Assembly: GCA_004211785.1 (NCBI GenBank)
Contig: SHBX01000002.1
Location: forward strand, 1-64,000
Reading direction: 5' to 3'
From: Winogradskyella sp.
Lineage (GTDB): Bacteria > Bacteroidota > Bacteroidia > Flavobacteriales > Flavobacteriaceae
Length of the DNA stretch: 64,000 nt
Notes under the pieces: model-generated
Databases searched by the model: none
The model's input: only the letters and a program-made list of their open reading frames with translations
Told to the model about the DNA's origin: nothing
Made by a program: the position numbers and the translations under genes
Part shown: piece by piece, positions 35,803 to 43,211 of the stretch
Layout of the letters: each line of letters opens with the position of its first letter
How positions within the stretch are numbered: position 1 is the stretch's first letter

Positions 35803-35887
35803 CTTCATGTTAAGGCTTAACAATTAAGTTCTATTTAACATCTTTTTTGTCTGTTTTCTTTACCTTCGGAATACCAGAAAAATTAAA

Positions 35888-37063
35888 ATGAAACAAGTCT
35901 TATTTCTCTTAATTGGAATCTATTGCCTTAATAGTAATGCGCAAGTATTTAAGGATGCATCTTCAACACATTTACCAGATATAACTAAAAAGGCTTATAA
36001 CTCTATGGATGCAAATGTGGCTGATATAGATGCAGATGGCGATTTAGATATTGTTATTGCTGTGGAGTTTCGTAAAAATATTATCCTGATTAACGATGGA
36101 ATGGGTAACTTTAGTAATGGTTCAAACTTATTACCTGATAAGGTCGCAAAAGCAGATTCAAAACCTTATCAGTATTATCCTTATCACGATTCAGAAGATG
36201 TCATGGTAGAAGATGTCAATAAAGACGGATTGTTAGATATTCTTTTTGTGACTGAAGATGATAAGACCAATGAACTATATATTCAGAAAAAAGACGGCAC
36301 TTTTATAGATTTATCTCATGAATTCCCAGTTGCTAACGTTTCAAACGCATTAATAAAAGGTGATTTTGATAATGACGGTTGGGTAGATTTTATTGTAGGT
36401 AATAATGGTCAAAATAATTATCTGAAAAATAATAAAGGTGTTTTGGTTGATGAAACTAATAAAAGATTGCCACAAATTTCTGATGTGACACAAGATATTG
36501 AAGTGGCTGATTATGATAACGACGGTGATTTGGATTTGCTTATTGGCAATGAAGATGATAATCGTTTACTACAAAATAATGGTAAAGGAGTCTTTACTGA
36601 TGTCACTAAAGATGTGTTTACTACAGGTATTTCTGAGGAAACTCGAGAAGCCGATTTTGCAGATATAGACAAAGATGGCGATTTGGATATCTATTTTGCA
36701 AATGTGATGATGTTTACAAAAAAGAACCCAATACAACGCTTACTTATTAATGAGAACGGAAAATATATTAATAAAGGCACTGAGCAATTAAAGTTTAATA
36801 CCATAAGCGGCTTGTTAGACGCCGATTTTTATGACATCGATAATGATGGAGACCAAGATTTATTACTTGGTAAATTAGACGGACTTTCAATAGGTATTAA
36901 TAACGGAAAAGGAATCTTTGAAGAACAAACTACCAAATTTGTTAAGTCATCTATTGGAGCAATTATTGTAGATATTGAAGTCGCCGATTTTAATAAAGAT
37001 GGTAAGTTAGACATATATTTAGCCTGTTTTCGAGGTCCAGATAGGTTATTATTGGGGCAATAA
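35888..37063 (+). CDS. Secreted FG-GAP/VCBS repeat protein
   Basis: The 391-residue protein has a signal peptide (MKQVLFLLIGIYCLNSNAQ). About six to seven FG-GAP/VCBS repeats follow, recognisable by the DxDxDGxxDI loops (DIDADGDLDIVIAVE, DVNKDGLLDILFVT, DFDNDGWVDFIVG, DYDNDGDLDLLIG, DIDKDGDLDIYFAN, DIDNDGDQDLLLG, DFNKDGKLDIYLA). This should form a calcium-loaded beta-propeller like integrin alpha domains. There is no T9SS tail, lipid anchor or catalytic domain. Function is unknown; carbohydrate or protein binding at the cell surface or periplasm is plausible. Confidence 0.85.
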   Translation: MKQVLFLLIGIYCLNSNAQVFKDASSTHLPDITKKAYNSMDANVADIDADGDLDIVIAVEFRKNIILINDGMGNFSNGSNLLPDKVAKADSKPYQYYPYHDSEDVMVEDVNKDGLLDILFVTEDDKTNELYIQKKDGTFIDLSHEFPVANVSNALIKGDFDNDGWVDFIVGNNGQNNYLKNNKGVLVDETNKRLPQISDVTQDIEVADYDNDGDLDLLIGNEDDNRLLQNNGKGVFTDVTKDVFTTGISEETREADFADIDKDGDLDIYFANVMMFTKKNPIQRLLINENGKYINKGTEQLKFNTISGLLDADFYDIDNDGDQDLLLGKLDGLSIGINNGKGIFEEQTTKFVKSSIGAIIVDIEVADFNKDGKLDIYLACFRGPDRLLLGQ

Positions 37064-37364
37064 TAGTTACGAATTTTTAAGCTATTTGCTTGTTTTTTAA
37101 TTAAAAATAAGCGTTTAATCGATAAAAATATGTCTTTCGTCGATTAAAAGAAGCTTAGCCACTAAGTTTTGTTTAGCTTGCAGGTTCTTAAGTAAGGCCC
37201 TTAATCACTCACTCAAGAAATTTTATTAATCCATTGAAAGTCTAGCAGTTCTGTTGGATGAATTCTTTTTAGTACGGTTGTTTGGAAAATAACCCAAACA
37301 TTACTGTGTCTTATAAGTTTAAGGCACCATTAAAATGACCAATATTAAACTAAAAAGAATACTT
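37064..37364 (+). other. 301-bp gap with inverted repeats upstream of a small secreted peptide
   Basis: No convincing gene is present. TTTAATCGA at 37114-37122 and TCGATTAAA at 37140-37148 form a 9-bp inverted repeat with a 17-bp spacer. GTTTGG at 37280-37285 and CCAAAC at 37294-37299 form another. The downstream end should hold the promoter and leader of the small peptide gene. No T run marks either repeat as a terminator. Confidence 0.5.
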
Positions 37365-37535
37365 ATGAAAGCTTTAAAAATTTCCCTATTATTAGTTGCT
37401 GTTGTCGTGCTAACTGTGTCTGTTATATCTAAAGATGCTGTTGTACAGGAAGAAACAAATACTTATAAAGAGTACACTCCTAAGAATCAAGTTGTAATAG
37501 AAAGAAAAAAAGGTAAAGTTATAACTGCAGGATAA
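37365..37535 (+). CDS. Small secreted or membrane-anchored peptide
   Basis: From the ATG at 37365 the product has 56 residues: a hydrophobic N-terminal segment (LKISLLLVAVVVLTVSVIS) followed by a short hydrophilic tail ending KKGKVITAG. A start at 37335 would add 10 basic residues. I do not recognise a family. It stands alone, 110 bp upstream of the TPR sensor kinase gene, and could be a signal or partner of that kinase, which is only a positional guess. Confidence 0.5.
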   Translation: MKALKISLLLVAVVVLTVSVISKDAVVQEETNTYKEYTPKNQVVIERKKGKVITAG

Positions 37536-37645
37536 AATTATAGCATATTTTTTTAATAGTCTTAGACTGTCAAGTTTAAGACTTTTGTTGTTTATTTAAA
37601 TTTCCTTATTTCTTTTTCTATATTTTTGATATAAACAACAAGTAA

Positions 37646-39670
37646 TTGAGAACACACTATTTTTTTGTTTTTATAGCGTTTATAGGTTTTAGTATTATAG
37701 AAGCGCAAAATCTTTCTAACTTAGATTCTATTAACAAATATTATCGGTTATTAAAAGATACTGATAGAAGTTATAAGGAAAGATTAAATTATACTAAAAA
37801 TGCAATATTCTACTCTGAAGAATTAGGCATAGATTCTATAAAGCTCAGAGTTGATAGACAAATTTCTTTAATATACTTTCATAATGAAATGTATAATGAA
37901 TATGTGACTCAAAACAGAAGAAATTTGAAATTAGCGGAAAAATTAACTGACACCTCTGCTATTACAACAGCAAGTTCAAATTTAGGGTCATACTATCATT
38001 TTATTGAACAAAATGATAGTTCATACTATTTTTATTCTAAAGCCCTAGAATTTTACGGACCAAAAACTATTTCCGAACAAAAAGTTGAAGCACTTTTAAA
38101 TTTAGCGGATATTCAACAAGTTGAAAAATCTTATTTAGGAGCAGAAGAGGATGCTGTAAAGGCAATTCAGATATTAAATAATCTACCAAAAACTGAAGAT
38201 AGACTTCATCAATATTGGAGTCTCTATAATTTGTTAGCTATCATTTCTAATGCTAATCAAGACAGGGATAAGACATTTGAATATTATGATAAATCTATTG
38301 ATTATTCTAACGAAATGAAAGATGGATTTGGATATAGAATTACTTCCATTAATAATAAGGCAAATGCTTATGAGAAGTTTGGAGATTATTCGAAAGCTCT
38401 TGAGCTATTTATTGAACTCAAAGAATTAAGACCAAAATATGATATAGATGAACCAGATTTATACCCAATAGTTTTAATTAACATAGGTAAAACTAAATTT
38501 GAGTCTGGTGTATATAAATTTACAGAAGTCGAAAACTATTTTAAAGAAGGTAGAAATAGAAGTTTAGAATTAGAAGATGAATATGTGCAAGTAGCTGCAT
38601 CTTTAGGTTTATCTAAACTGTATTTAAGGCATGATAAAAAAGAATTAGCTCGTAAGTTTGGAAATGAAACATTGAAAATATCAAATAAAATTTTCAATAA
38701 CGAATATAAAATGGAAGCCTTGTTAGTTCTATCAGATTTGTATGAAGGTGAGAAAGGAAAGAATTTTTTAAGAAGTCATATAAAATTGTCTGATAGTCTT
38801 GATATGAAAGAAAGTCTGGAAAGAAACAAATTTGCCAGAGTAAAATTTGACACAGACCAAATAGAAGCTGAGAACGAAAAAATATCTCGAGACAATTTTT
38901 ACCTACTGTTATTGTCAGCAGGACTTTTACTTACGGGGATTTTGGTATATGTGGTTATTTCGCAACGTGCAAAAAACAAAGAGCTAAAATTGGTGCAAGC
39001 ACAACAAGAGGCTAATGAAGAGATTTATAATCTTATGCTTAACCAGCAAGATAATGTAGAAGAGGCCAGAACACAAGAAAAGATTAGAGTATCTAAAGAG
39101 TTGCATGATGGTGTTTTGGGTAGATTGTTTGGCGCAAGATTAAGTTTAGACAGCCTTAACTTTTCAGAAGGGAAAGAGGCTATGATGAATCGTGCCAATT
39201 ACATTGGCCAGCTTAAAACCATTGAAGATGATATCCGTAAAATATCTCATGAGATGAATACCGATTTTGTTTCAGGTTCTGGGTTTATGGATATCGTTTC
39301 AGAATTGATAGACAACCAAACCAAAGCCTACGGATTTACCTATGATTTTAATTACACAGACGATTTTAGTTGGGAGTTTGTGCCCAATAAAACAAAAATA
39401 AATATTTATCGAATCATCCAAGAGTCCATGCAAAATACCTATAAACATGCTGAGGCTAAGCATGTTAAAATTGATATTTTAAGACAAAAAGATGAAATAA
39501 AGATCTATATTGTAGATGACGGTAAAGGTTTTGATACCACCAAATCCAAAAAAGGTATTGGCCTTAAAAATATGACCTCACGAGTTTCAGATATCGGAGG
39601 CAAAATTTCATTTTCTTCTGAGCTTGGAAATGGAACCACAGTAAAAGTAAAAATCCCCTACTCAATCTAA
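37646..39670 (+). CDS. TPR-containing sensor histidine kinase (NarL/HisKA_3 type)
   Basis: The 674-residue protein has a signal peptide (FFVFIAFIGFSIIEAQ), a periplasmic TPR array (about residues 40-400), one membrane helix (LLLLSAGLLLTGILVYVVI at about 417-435), a coiled coil, a HisKA_3 box KELHDGVLGRLFG with His487, and a C-terminal HATPase (IQESMQNTYKHAEAKH, VDDGKGFD, GIGLKNMTSR). TPR input with HisKA_3 output is common in Bacteroidota. The start is a TTG at 37646. The response regulator gene begins 19 bp downstream. Confidence 0.92.
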   Translation: MRTHYFFVFIAFIGFSIIEAQNLSNLDSINKYYRLLKDTDRSYKERLNYTKNAIFYSEELGIDSIKLRVDRQISLIYFHNEMYNEYVTQNRRNLKLAEKLTDTSAITTASSNLGSYYHFIEQNDSSYYFYSKALEFYGPKTISEQKVEALLNLADIQQVEKSYLGAEEDAVKAIQILNNLPKTEDRLHQYWSLYNLLAIISNANQDRDKTFEYYDKSIDYSNEMKDGFGYRITSINNKANAYEKFGDYSKALELFIELKELRPKYDIDEPDLYPIVLINIGKTKFESGVYKFTEVENYFKEGRNRSLELEDEYVQVAASLGLSKLYLRHDKKELARKFGNETLKISNKIFNNEYKMEALLVLSDLYEGEKGKNFLRSHIKLSDSLDMKESLERNKFARVKFDTDQIEAENEKISRDNFYLLLLSAGLLLTGILVYVVISQRAKNKELKLVQAQQEANEEIYNLMLNQQDNVEEARTQEKIRVSKELHDGVLGRLFGARLSLDSLNFSEGKEAMMNRANYIGQLKTIEDDIRKISHEMNTDFVSGSGFMDIVSELIDNQTKAYGFTYDFNYTDDFSWEFVPNKTKINIYRIIQESMQNTYKHAEAKHVKIDILRQKDEIKIYIVDDGKGFDTTKSKKGIGLKNMTSRVSDIGGKISFSSELGNGTTVKVKIPYSI

Positions 39671-39689
39671 TCAACCTACTAAACTAACG

Positions 39690-40358
39690 ATGCAAGAATT
39701 AAAAATCTTAATGGTAGACGATCATCCTATAATTATAGAAGGATACATGAACGTCTTAATGGCAACAAAAGCCGAGAATCAAACTCTAGAAATTGACACT
39801 GCCAATAATTGCGATATGGCAGAGATAATGATTAATAGAGCAGCAAAAGATGTGCATTATGACATCTGCTTTTTTGACATTAGTCTACCACCATCTCAAG
39901 ATGGCAGATACACGTCTGGAGAAGACTTGGCAAAATTGGCAAAAACCATGATGCCAGAAACAAAGGTTATTATCTTAACCATGTTTAATGAATCTTTTAG
40001 AATACACAATATTATTAGAGAGATTAATCCTGATGGCTTTTTAATTAAAAGTGATTTAACGTCTATGGAATTGGCTGATGCATTTCAGCACATTATAAAA
40101 TCGCCACCATATTACAGTAGCACAGTACATAACTATGTAAAACAGACACTCACAAGTGAGATTTACGTTGATGATATTAATAGAAAAATACTGTACTTAT
40201 TATCTCAAGGTATAAAAACTAAAAGCTTGCTAGATCACATTGCATTATCAATGAGTGCTATCGAAAAACGTAAAAAGCAACTCAAGTTATTATTCTCCGT
40301 TGAAGACGGAAAAGACGAAACTTTACTAGAAATGGCTAAGGAAAAAGGATTTATTTAA
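39690..40358 (+). CDS. Response regulator with divergent NarL-type output domain
   Basis: The 222-residue protein has a receiver domain with acidic residues Asp10/Asp11 (MVDDHPI), phospho-acceptor Asp63 (CFFDISLP) and conserved Thr in ILTMF and Lys in GFLIKSDL. The C-terminal region (DDINRKILYLLSQGIKTKSLLDHIALSMSAIEKRKKQLKLLF) is a weakened LuxR/NarL-type HTH. It is the obvious partner of the upstream TPR kinase. Two palindromes 60-96 bp after its stop could be a target. The unusual HTH sequence makes its DNA target hard to predict. Confidence 0.9.
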   Translation: MQELKILMVDDHPIIIEGYMNVLMATKAENQTLEIDTANNCDMAEIMINRAAKDVHYDICFFDISLPPSQDGRYTSGEDLAKLAKTMMPETKVIILTMFNESFRIHNIIREINPDGFLIKSDLTSMELADAFQHIIKSPPYYSSTVHNYVKQTLTSEIYVDDINRKILYLLSQGIKTKSLLDHIALSMSAIEKRKKQLKLLFSVEDGKDETLLEMAKEKGFI

Positions 40359-40417
40359 AAAAATCACACTTTTTTCCTACTCAAAAACCTCTCAAAACCA
40401 TTGTCATTATTAAAAAC

Positions 40418-40454
40418 TACGGTTTTTCCGCATCAAGTCTACGGTTTTTCCGTA
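40418..40454. promoter_or_regulatory. Two TACGG-T5-CCGTA palindromes 22 bp apart
   Basis: TACGGTTTTTCCGCA (40418-40432) and TACGGTTTTTCCGTA (40440-40454) share 14 of 15 bases; the second is a palindrome with 5-bp arms. The 22-bp spacing equals two helical turns. The second copy is centred about 34 bp upstream of the middle of a -7 box, where an activator would sit in place of the -33 element. Confidence 0.6.
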
Positions 40455-40476
40455 ACAAAAAGACAAAATGCTTCAG

Positions 40477-40484
40477 TAAATTTG
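40477..40484 (+). promoter_or_regulatory. -7 box (TAAATTTG) without -33 element
   Basis: TAAATTTG fits TAnnTTTG. No TTTG is present 18-19 bp upstream; instead the palindromes end 22 bp before it. This suggests activator-dependent transcription beginning near 40490. Confidence 0.55.
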
Positions 40485-40489
40485 TATGG

Positions 40490-40588
40490 TCAACAAGAAT
40501 TAATTAATCCCTCTTAAGCAATTGTTGAATTAATAGCTTAAAAACCTGATAGGAAATCGACCGATGATTCTTCTGTCAGGTTTTTTTA
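40490..40588 (+). ncRNA. Candidate small RNA of about 100 nt
   Basis: A 5' hairpin TTAAGC/GCTTAA (40514-40519 with 40536-40541) is followed by a terminator-like hairpin AAACCTGA/TCAGGTTT (40542-40549 with 40576-40583) with an inner ATCG-AC-CGAT and a run of seven T. A -7 box and paired palindromes lie upstream. No sensible ORF is present. The transcript would end just before the convergent DUF456 gene. Whether it is an independent RNA or only the 3' end of the response-regulator transcript is not known. Confidence 0.45.
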
Positions 40589-40594
40589 TTTGTA

Positions 40595-41092
40595 TTAAAT
40601 CCAGCTTCCTGAGTAGTTTATGACTTTTACAATAAAAAGCCCGAGGTAAACTACGGCAACAATAAATTTTAAGAAAGTAGAGGTTACAAAGCCTAAAAAA
40701 GAACCAAAAGCTGCTTTTGTTGCTCTATTGACGTCATTTTTGTGCATCAATTCTCCAATAAGAGCTCCAACAAATGGACCAATAATTACACCAAAAGGAA
40801 TTGGTGATAAAAGACCAATAATTAGCCCTAGAGTTGTGCCTATCATTCCAGATTTACTGCCTCCAAATCGTTTGGTGCCAACAGCAGGTATAATATAGTC
40901 GAGTATAAATATAATTAGAGCTACAATAAAGGTGATGATTAAAAATGTAGTGCTAATATTTATGCCGCTAGCATAACTTAGCACAAATAAACCAGCCCAA
41001 CTGGTTAATGGCCCAGGTAAAACAGGTAAAAAGCTTCCGGCCAATCCTAAAACCATTAATAGTAAACCGGCAATGATGATAATTATTTCCAT
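40595..41092 (-). CDS. DUF456 membrane protein
   Basis: The 165-residue protein has about five hydrophobic segments, and the DUF456 features GLAGSFLPVLPGPLTSWAG (about 17-35) and GMIGTTLGLIIGLLSPIPFGVIIGPFVGALIGEL (about 82-115) with the glycine-rich repeat. The function of the family is unknown. It is divergent from the BlaI-like gene; the intervening region contains the BlaI-type operators. Confidence 0.9.
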   Translation of the reverse strand: MEIIIIIAGLLLMVLGLAGSFLPVLPGPLTSWAGLFVLSYASGINISTTFLIITFIVALIIFILDYIIPAVGTKRFGGSKSGMIGTTLGLIIGLLSPIPFGVIIGPFVGALIGELMHKNDVNRATKAAFGSFLGFVTSTFLKFIVAVVYLGLFIVKVINYSGSWI

Positions 41093-41151
41093 ATATGTAT
41101 TTCAAAAATATATAGATATGACGTTTTGTTACGTTAAAAGTTACATTTTTA

Positions 41152-41219
41152 AACTAAAAAATTAGTTGAAACTAAAATTTTAGTTATATTAGCATAATAA
41201 TTCAACTAAAAGATTAGTT
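41152..41219. promoter_or_regulatory. Three AACTAA-N4-TTAGTT operators at the blaI-like promoter
   Basis: The 16-bp palindrome AACTAA-N4-TTAGTT occurs at 41152-41167, 41170-41185 and 41204-41219, the last ending 3 bp before the ATG. All half-sites match perfectly. A promoter (TTG at 41166-41168, -7-like TATATTAG at 41185-41192) is covered by copies 1 and 2. The arrangement is what BlaI/MecI autorepression would need. Confidence 0.75.
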
Positions 41220-41222
41220 AAC

Positions 41223-41582
41223 ATGAAACAACTCACTAAGGCAGAAGAAGAGATTATGCAAACCCTTTGGCAATTAAAAAAAGCCAATGTAAAATCTATT
41301 ATAGATGTTTTGCCAGACCCAAAACCAGCCTATAATACAGTCTCTACAATCGTAAGAATATTAGAGTCCAAAGGTTTTGTTGATTATGAAAAACAAGGTA
41401 AAGGCCACGTGTATTTTCCTGTTGTAGATAAAGAATTATATAGCAACCAATCAATCAACAAATTGGTAGACAACTACTTTCAAGGGTCATTTAAAAGTAT
41501 GGTGTCATTTTTTGTAAAAAAGAATGATGTTAATGTCCAAGACATAGAGGCTTTACTAAAAGAAATTAATAAAACGGAATAG
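41223..41582 (+). CDS. BlaI/MecI-family transcriptional repressor
   Basis: The 119-residue protein is a typical penicillinase repressor: winged HTH with LTKAEEEIMQTLWQLKKANVKSIIDVLP (about 3-30) and AYNTVSTIVRILESKGFVDYEKQGKGHVYFP (about 36-66), and a C-terminal dimerisation region. It represses its own operon until the partner M56 protein triggers its cleavage. Its stop is one base before the ATG of the M56 gene. No beta-lactamase gene lies in the window, so the regulated function is something else. Confidence 0.95.
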   Translation: MKQLTKAEEEIMQTLWQLKKANVKSIIDVLPDPKPAYNTVSTIVRILESKGFVDYEKQGKGHVYFPVVDKELYSNQSINKLVDNYFQGSFKSMVSFFVKKNDVNVQDIEALLKEINKTE

Positions 41583-41583
41583 T

Positions 41584-43197
41584 ATGTTGTATTATATGTT
41601 ACAAATAGTTGCGTTTCAGATTGTGTTTCTGTTGGTATATGATTTGTTTTTAAAGCGCGAAACATTTTTTAATTATAACAGAGTTTATCTCTTGGGAACT
41701 GCTGTTATATCTTGTATTCTCCCATTTATAAAACTAGATTCTATAAAAGCTGTTGCACCAAAAGATTTTGTTGTAGTGTTACCTGAGGTAATTATTGGGA
41801 ATCTGAATCCATCTACCGAATTAGATCGGCAAATAGCATTACAAGCAGGAATTGTTATGGAAGAACCAAGCATACCAGTTTGGCAAATTGTTTTATGGTC
41901 GGGTATGATTTTAACAGCTTTACTTTTTCTATACAAAATATTAAAAATCTATTGGTTAAAGTCTCAAAACCCAAAACGCTGGAAAGGCAATATTCTTATC
42001 GTTAAGCTGCTTCAGAGCAGTGCAGCATTTTCATTTTTCAATACTGTCTTTTTGGGCGAAAAAATTTCTGAAGAACAAAAACCAACGGTTCTTAAACATG
42101 AGCTAGTACATATAAAGCAATGGCATAGCATAGACTTATTACTGTTTGAGTTTATGCGAATCGCTTTCTGGTTTAATCCATTAGTGTATATGTATCAAAA
42201 TAGAATTAAAGCATTACATGAATATATCGCAGACGAAACTGCAGTAAAACAAAACGGAAAAAAGGACTATTATCGGCAATTGCTTAATCAAGTATTTGAA
42301 ACAAATAATCTGTCTTTTACAAATACATTTTATAAAAAATCATTAATTAAAAAAAGAATAAATATGTTACAAAAATCAAAATCAAAGCACATAGCACTTG
42401 TTAAGTACTTACTTTTAATTCCTGTAATTTTTTCAATGTTACTTTATGTATCATGTGAAAAAGGGGTCTCAGAAATTAATCCCGAGCAAACATTGGATTT
42501 AGAGCAATATAGTTATACAATGTCTTTAAAAAATGGTATGGATGCTGAAACAAAGAAAATTCATGATAATTATGAACATTTTCTTTATAGTAATAAAGAT
42601 TATGTGAGCTGGGCAGAAATAAACCATGAATCATATGAAATTAGTTATTCAGTACATCATAAAGATGAAAAATTATCAGAAGAATTTACTGAGACAGAAG
42701 TCAGTAATAAAGACGGTAATTCTTATAAAATGTATATGAATCTTAAAAGCCCTTTTGATTTTTTTGCCTCTCAAAAATCTAATAAGAGTGTTATGGAAAT
42801 TGAAGACATAGACCCAAGAGATTTTGACGGTAAAGGTGAAGTGCCTTATGCTGTGATAGACAAAGCGCCTACATATAATAAATGTTCAAATCTAAGTGAT
42901 GAAAAAGAGAAGAAAAAATGCACCTCACAAGAAATAGCTAAGTTTGTAAATAAGAATTTTAATATAGATTTATCAACTAAATTAGGGTTAGAAGGACGTC
43001 AACGTATATCAGTATTTTTTAAAATAAATCAGGAAGGAAATATTACAGAAGTGAAATCTAGAGCACCACATCCTGAGTTAGAGGAAGAAGCAAAGCGAGT
43101 TATTAATCTGTTACCAAAAATGGTTCCAGGAGAGCATGCTGGTAAAACAGTAACTGTTCCATATTCATTACCCATAGTTTTTCAAATTCAGTCTTAA
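41584..43197 (+). CDS. BlaR1-like M56 metallopeptidase with TonB-like C-terminal domain
   Basis: The 537-residue protein has about four membrane helices, with the zinc motif HELVH at residues 172-176 (KHELVHIKQWHS) followed by FNPLVYMYQNRIKALHEYIADE, and another helix near 275-292 (ALVKYLLLIPVIFSMLLYVSC). The C-terminal part has a TonB_C-like domain (PTYNKCSNLSDEKEKKKCTS...ISVFFKINQEGNITEVKSRAPHPELEEEAKRVI). It senses an envelope signal and probably cleaves the BlaI-like repressor. The combined peptidase and TonB_C layout is common in Bacteroidota. Confidence 0.92.
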   Translation: MLYYMLQIVAFQIVFLLVYDLFLKRETFFNYNRVYLLGTAVISCILPFIKLDSIKAVAPKDFVVVLPEVIIGNLNPSTELDRQIALQAGIVMEEPSIPVWQIVLWSGMILTALLFLYKILKIYWLKSQNPKRWKGNILIVKLLQSSAAFSFFNTVFLGEKISEEQKPTVLKHELVHIKQWHSIDLLLFEFMRIAFWFNPLVYMYQNRIKALHEYIADETAVKQNGKKDYYRQLLNQVFETNNLSFTNTFYKKSLIKKRINMLQKSKSKHIALVKYLLLIPVIFSMLLYVSCEKGVSEINPEQTLDLEQYSYTMSLKNGMDAETKKIHDNYEHFLYSNKDYVSWAEINHESYEISYSVHHKDEKLSEEFTETEVSNKDGNSYKMYMNLKSPFDFFASQKSNKSVMEIEDIDPRDFDGKGEVPYAVIDKAPTYNKCSNLSDEKEKKKCTSQEIAKFVNKNFNIDLSTKLGLEGRQRISVFFKINQEGNITEVKSRAPHPELEEEAKRVINLLPKMVPGEHAGKTVTVPYSLPIVFQIQS

Positions 43198-43211
43198 TAA
43201 AAATCATATAA

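Noticed and set aside
41223-43197. Beta-lactam resistance locus
   Set aside because: BlaI and M56 genes are present but no beta-lactamase or penicillin-binding protein; in Bacteroidota this pair is used widely for other signals.
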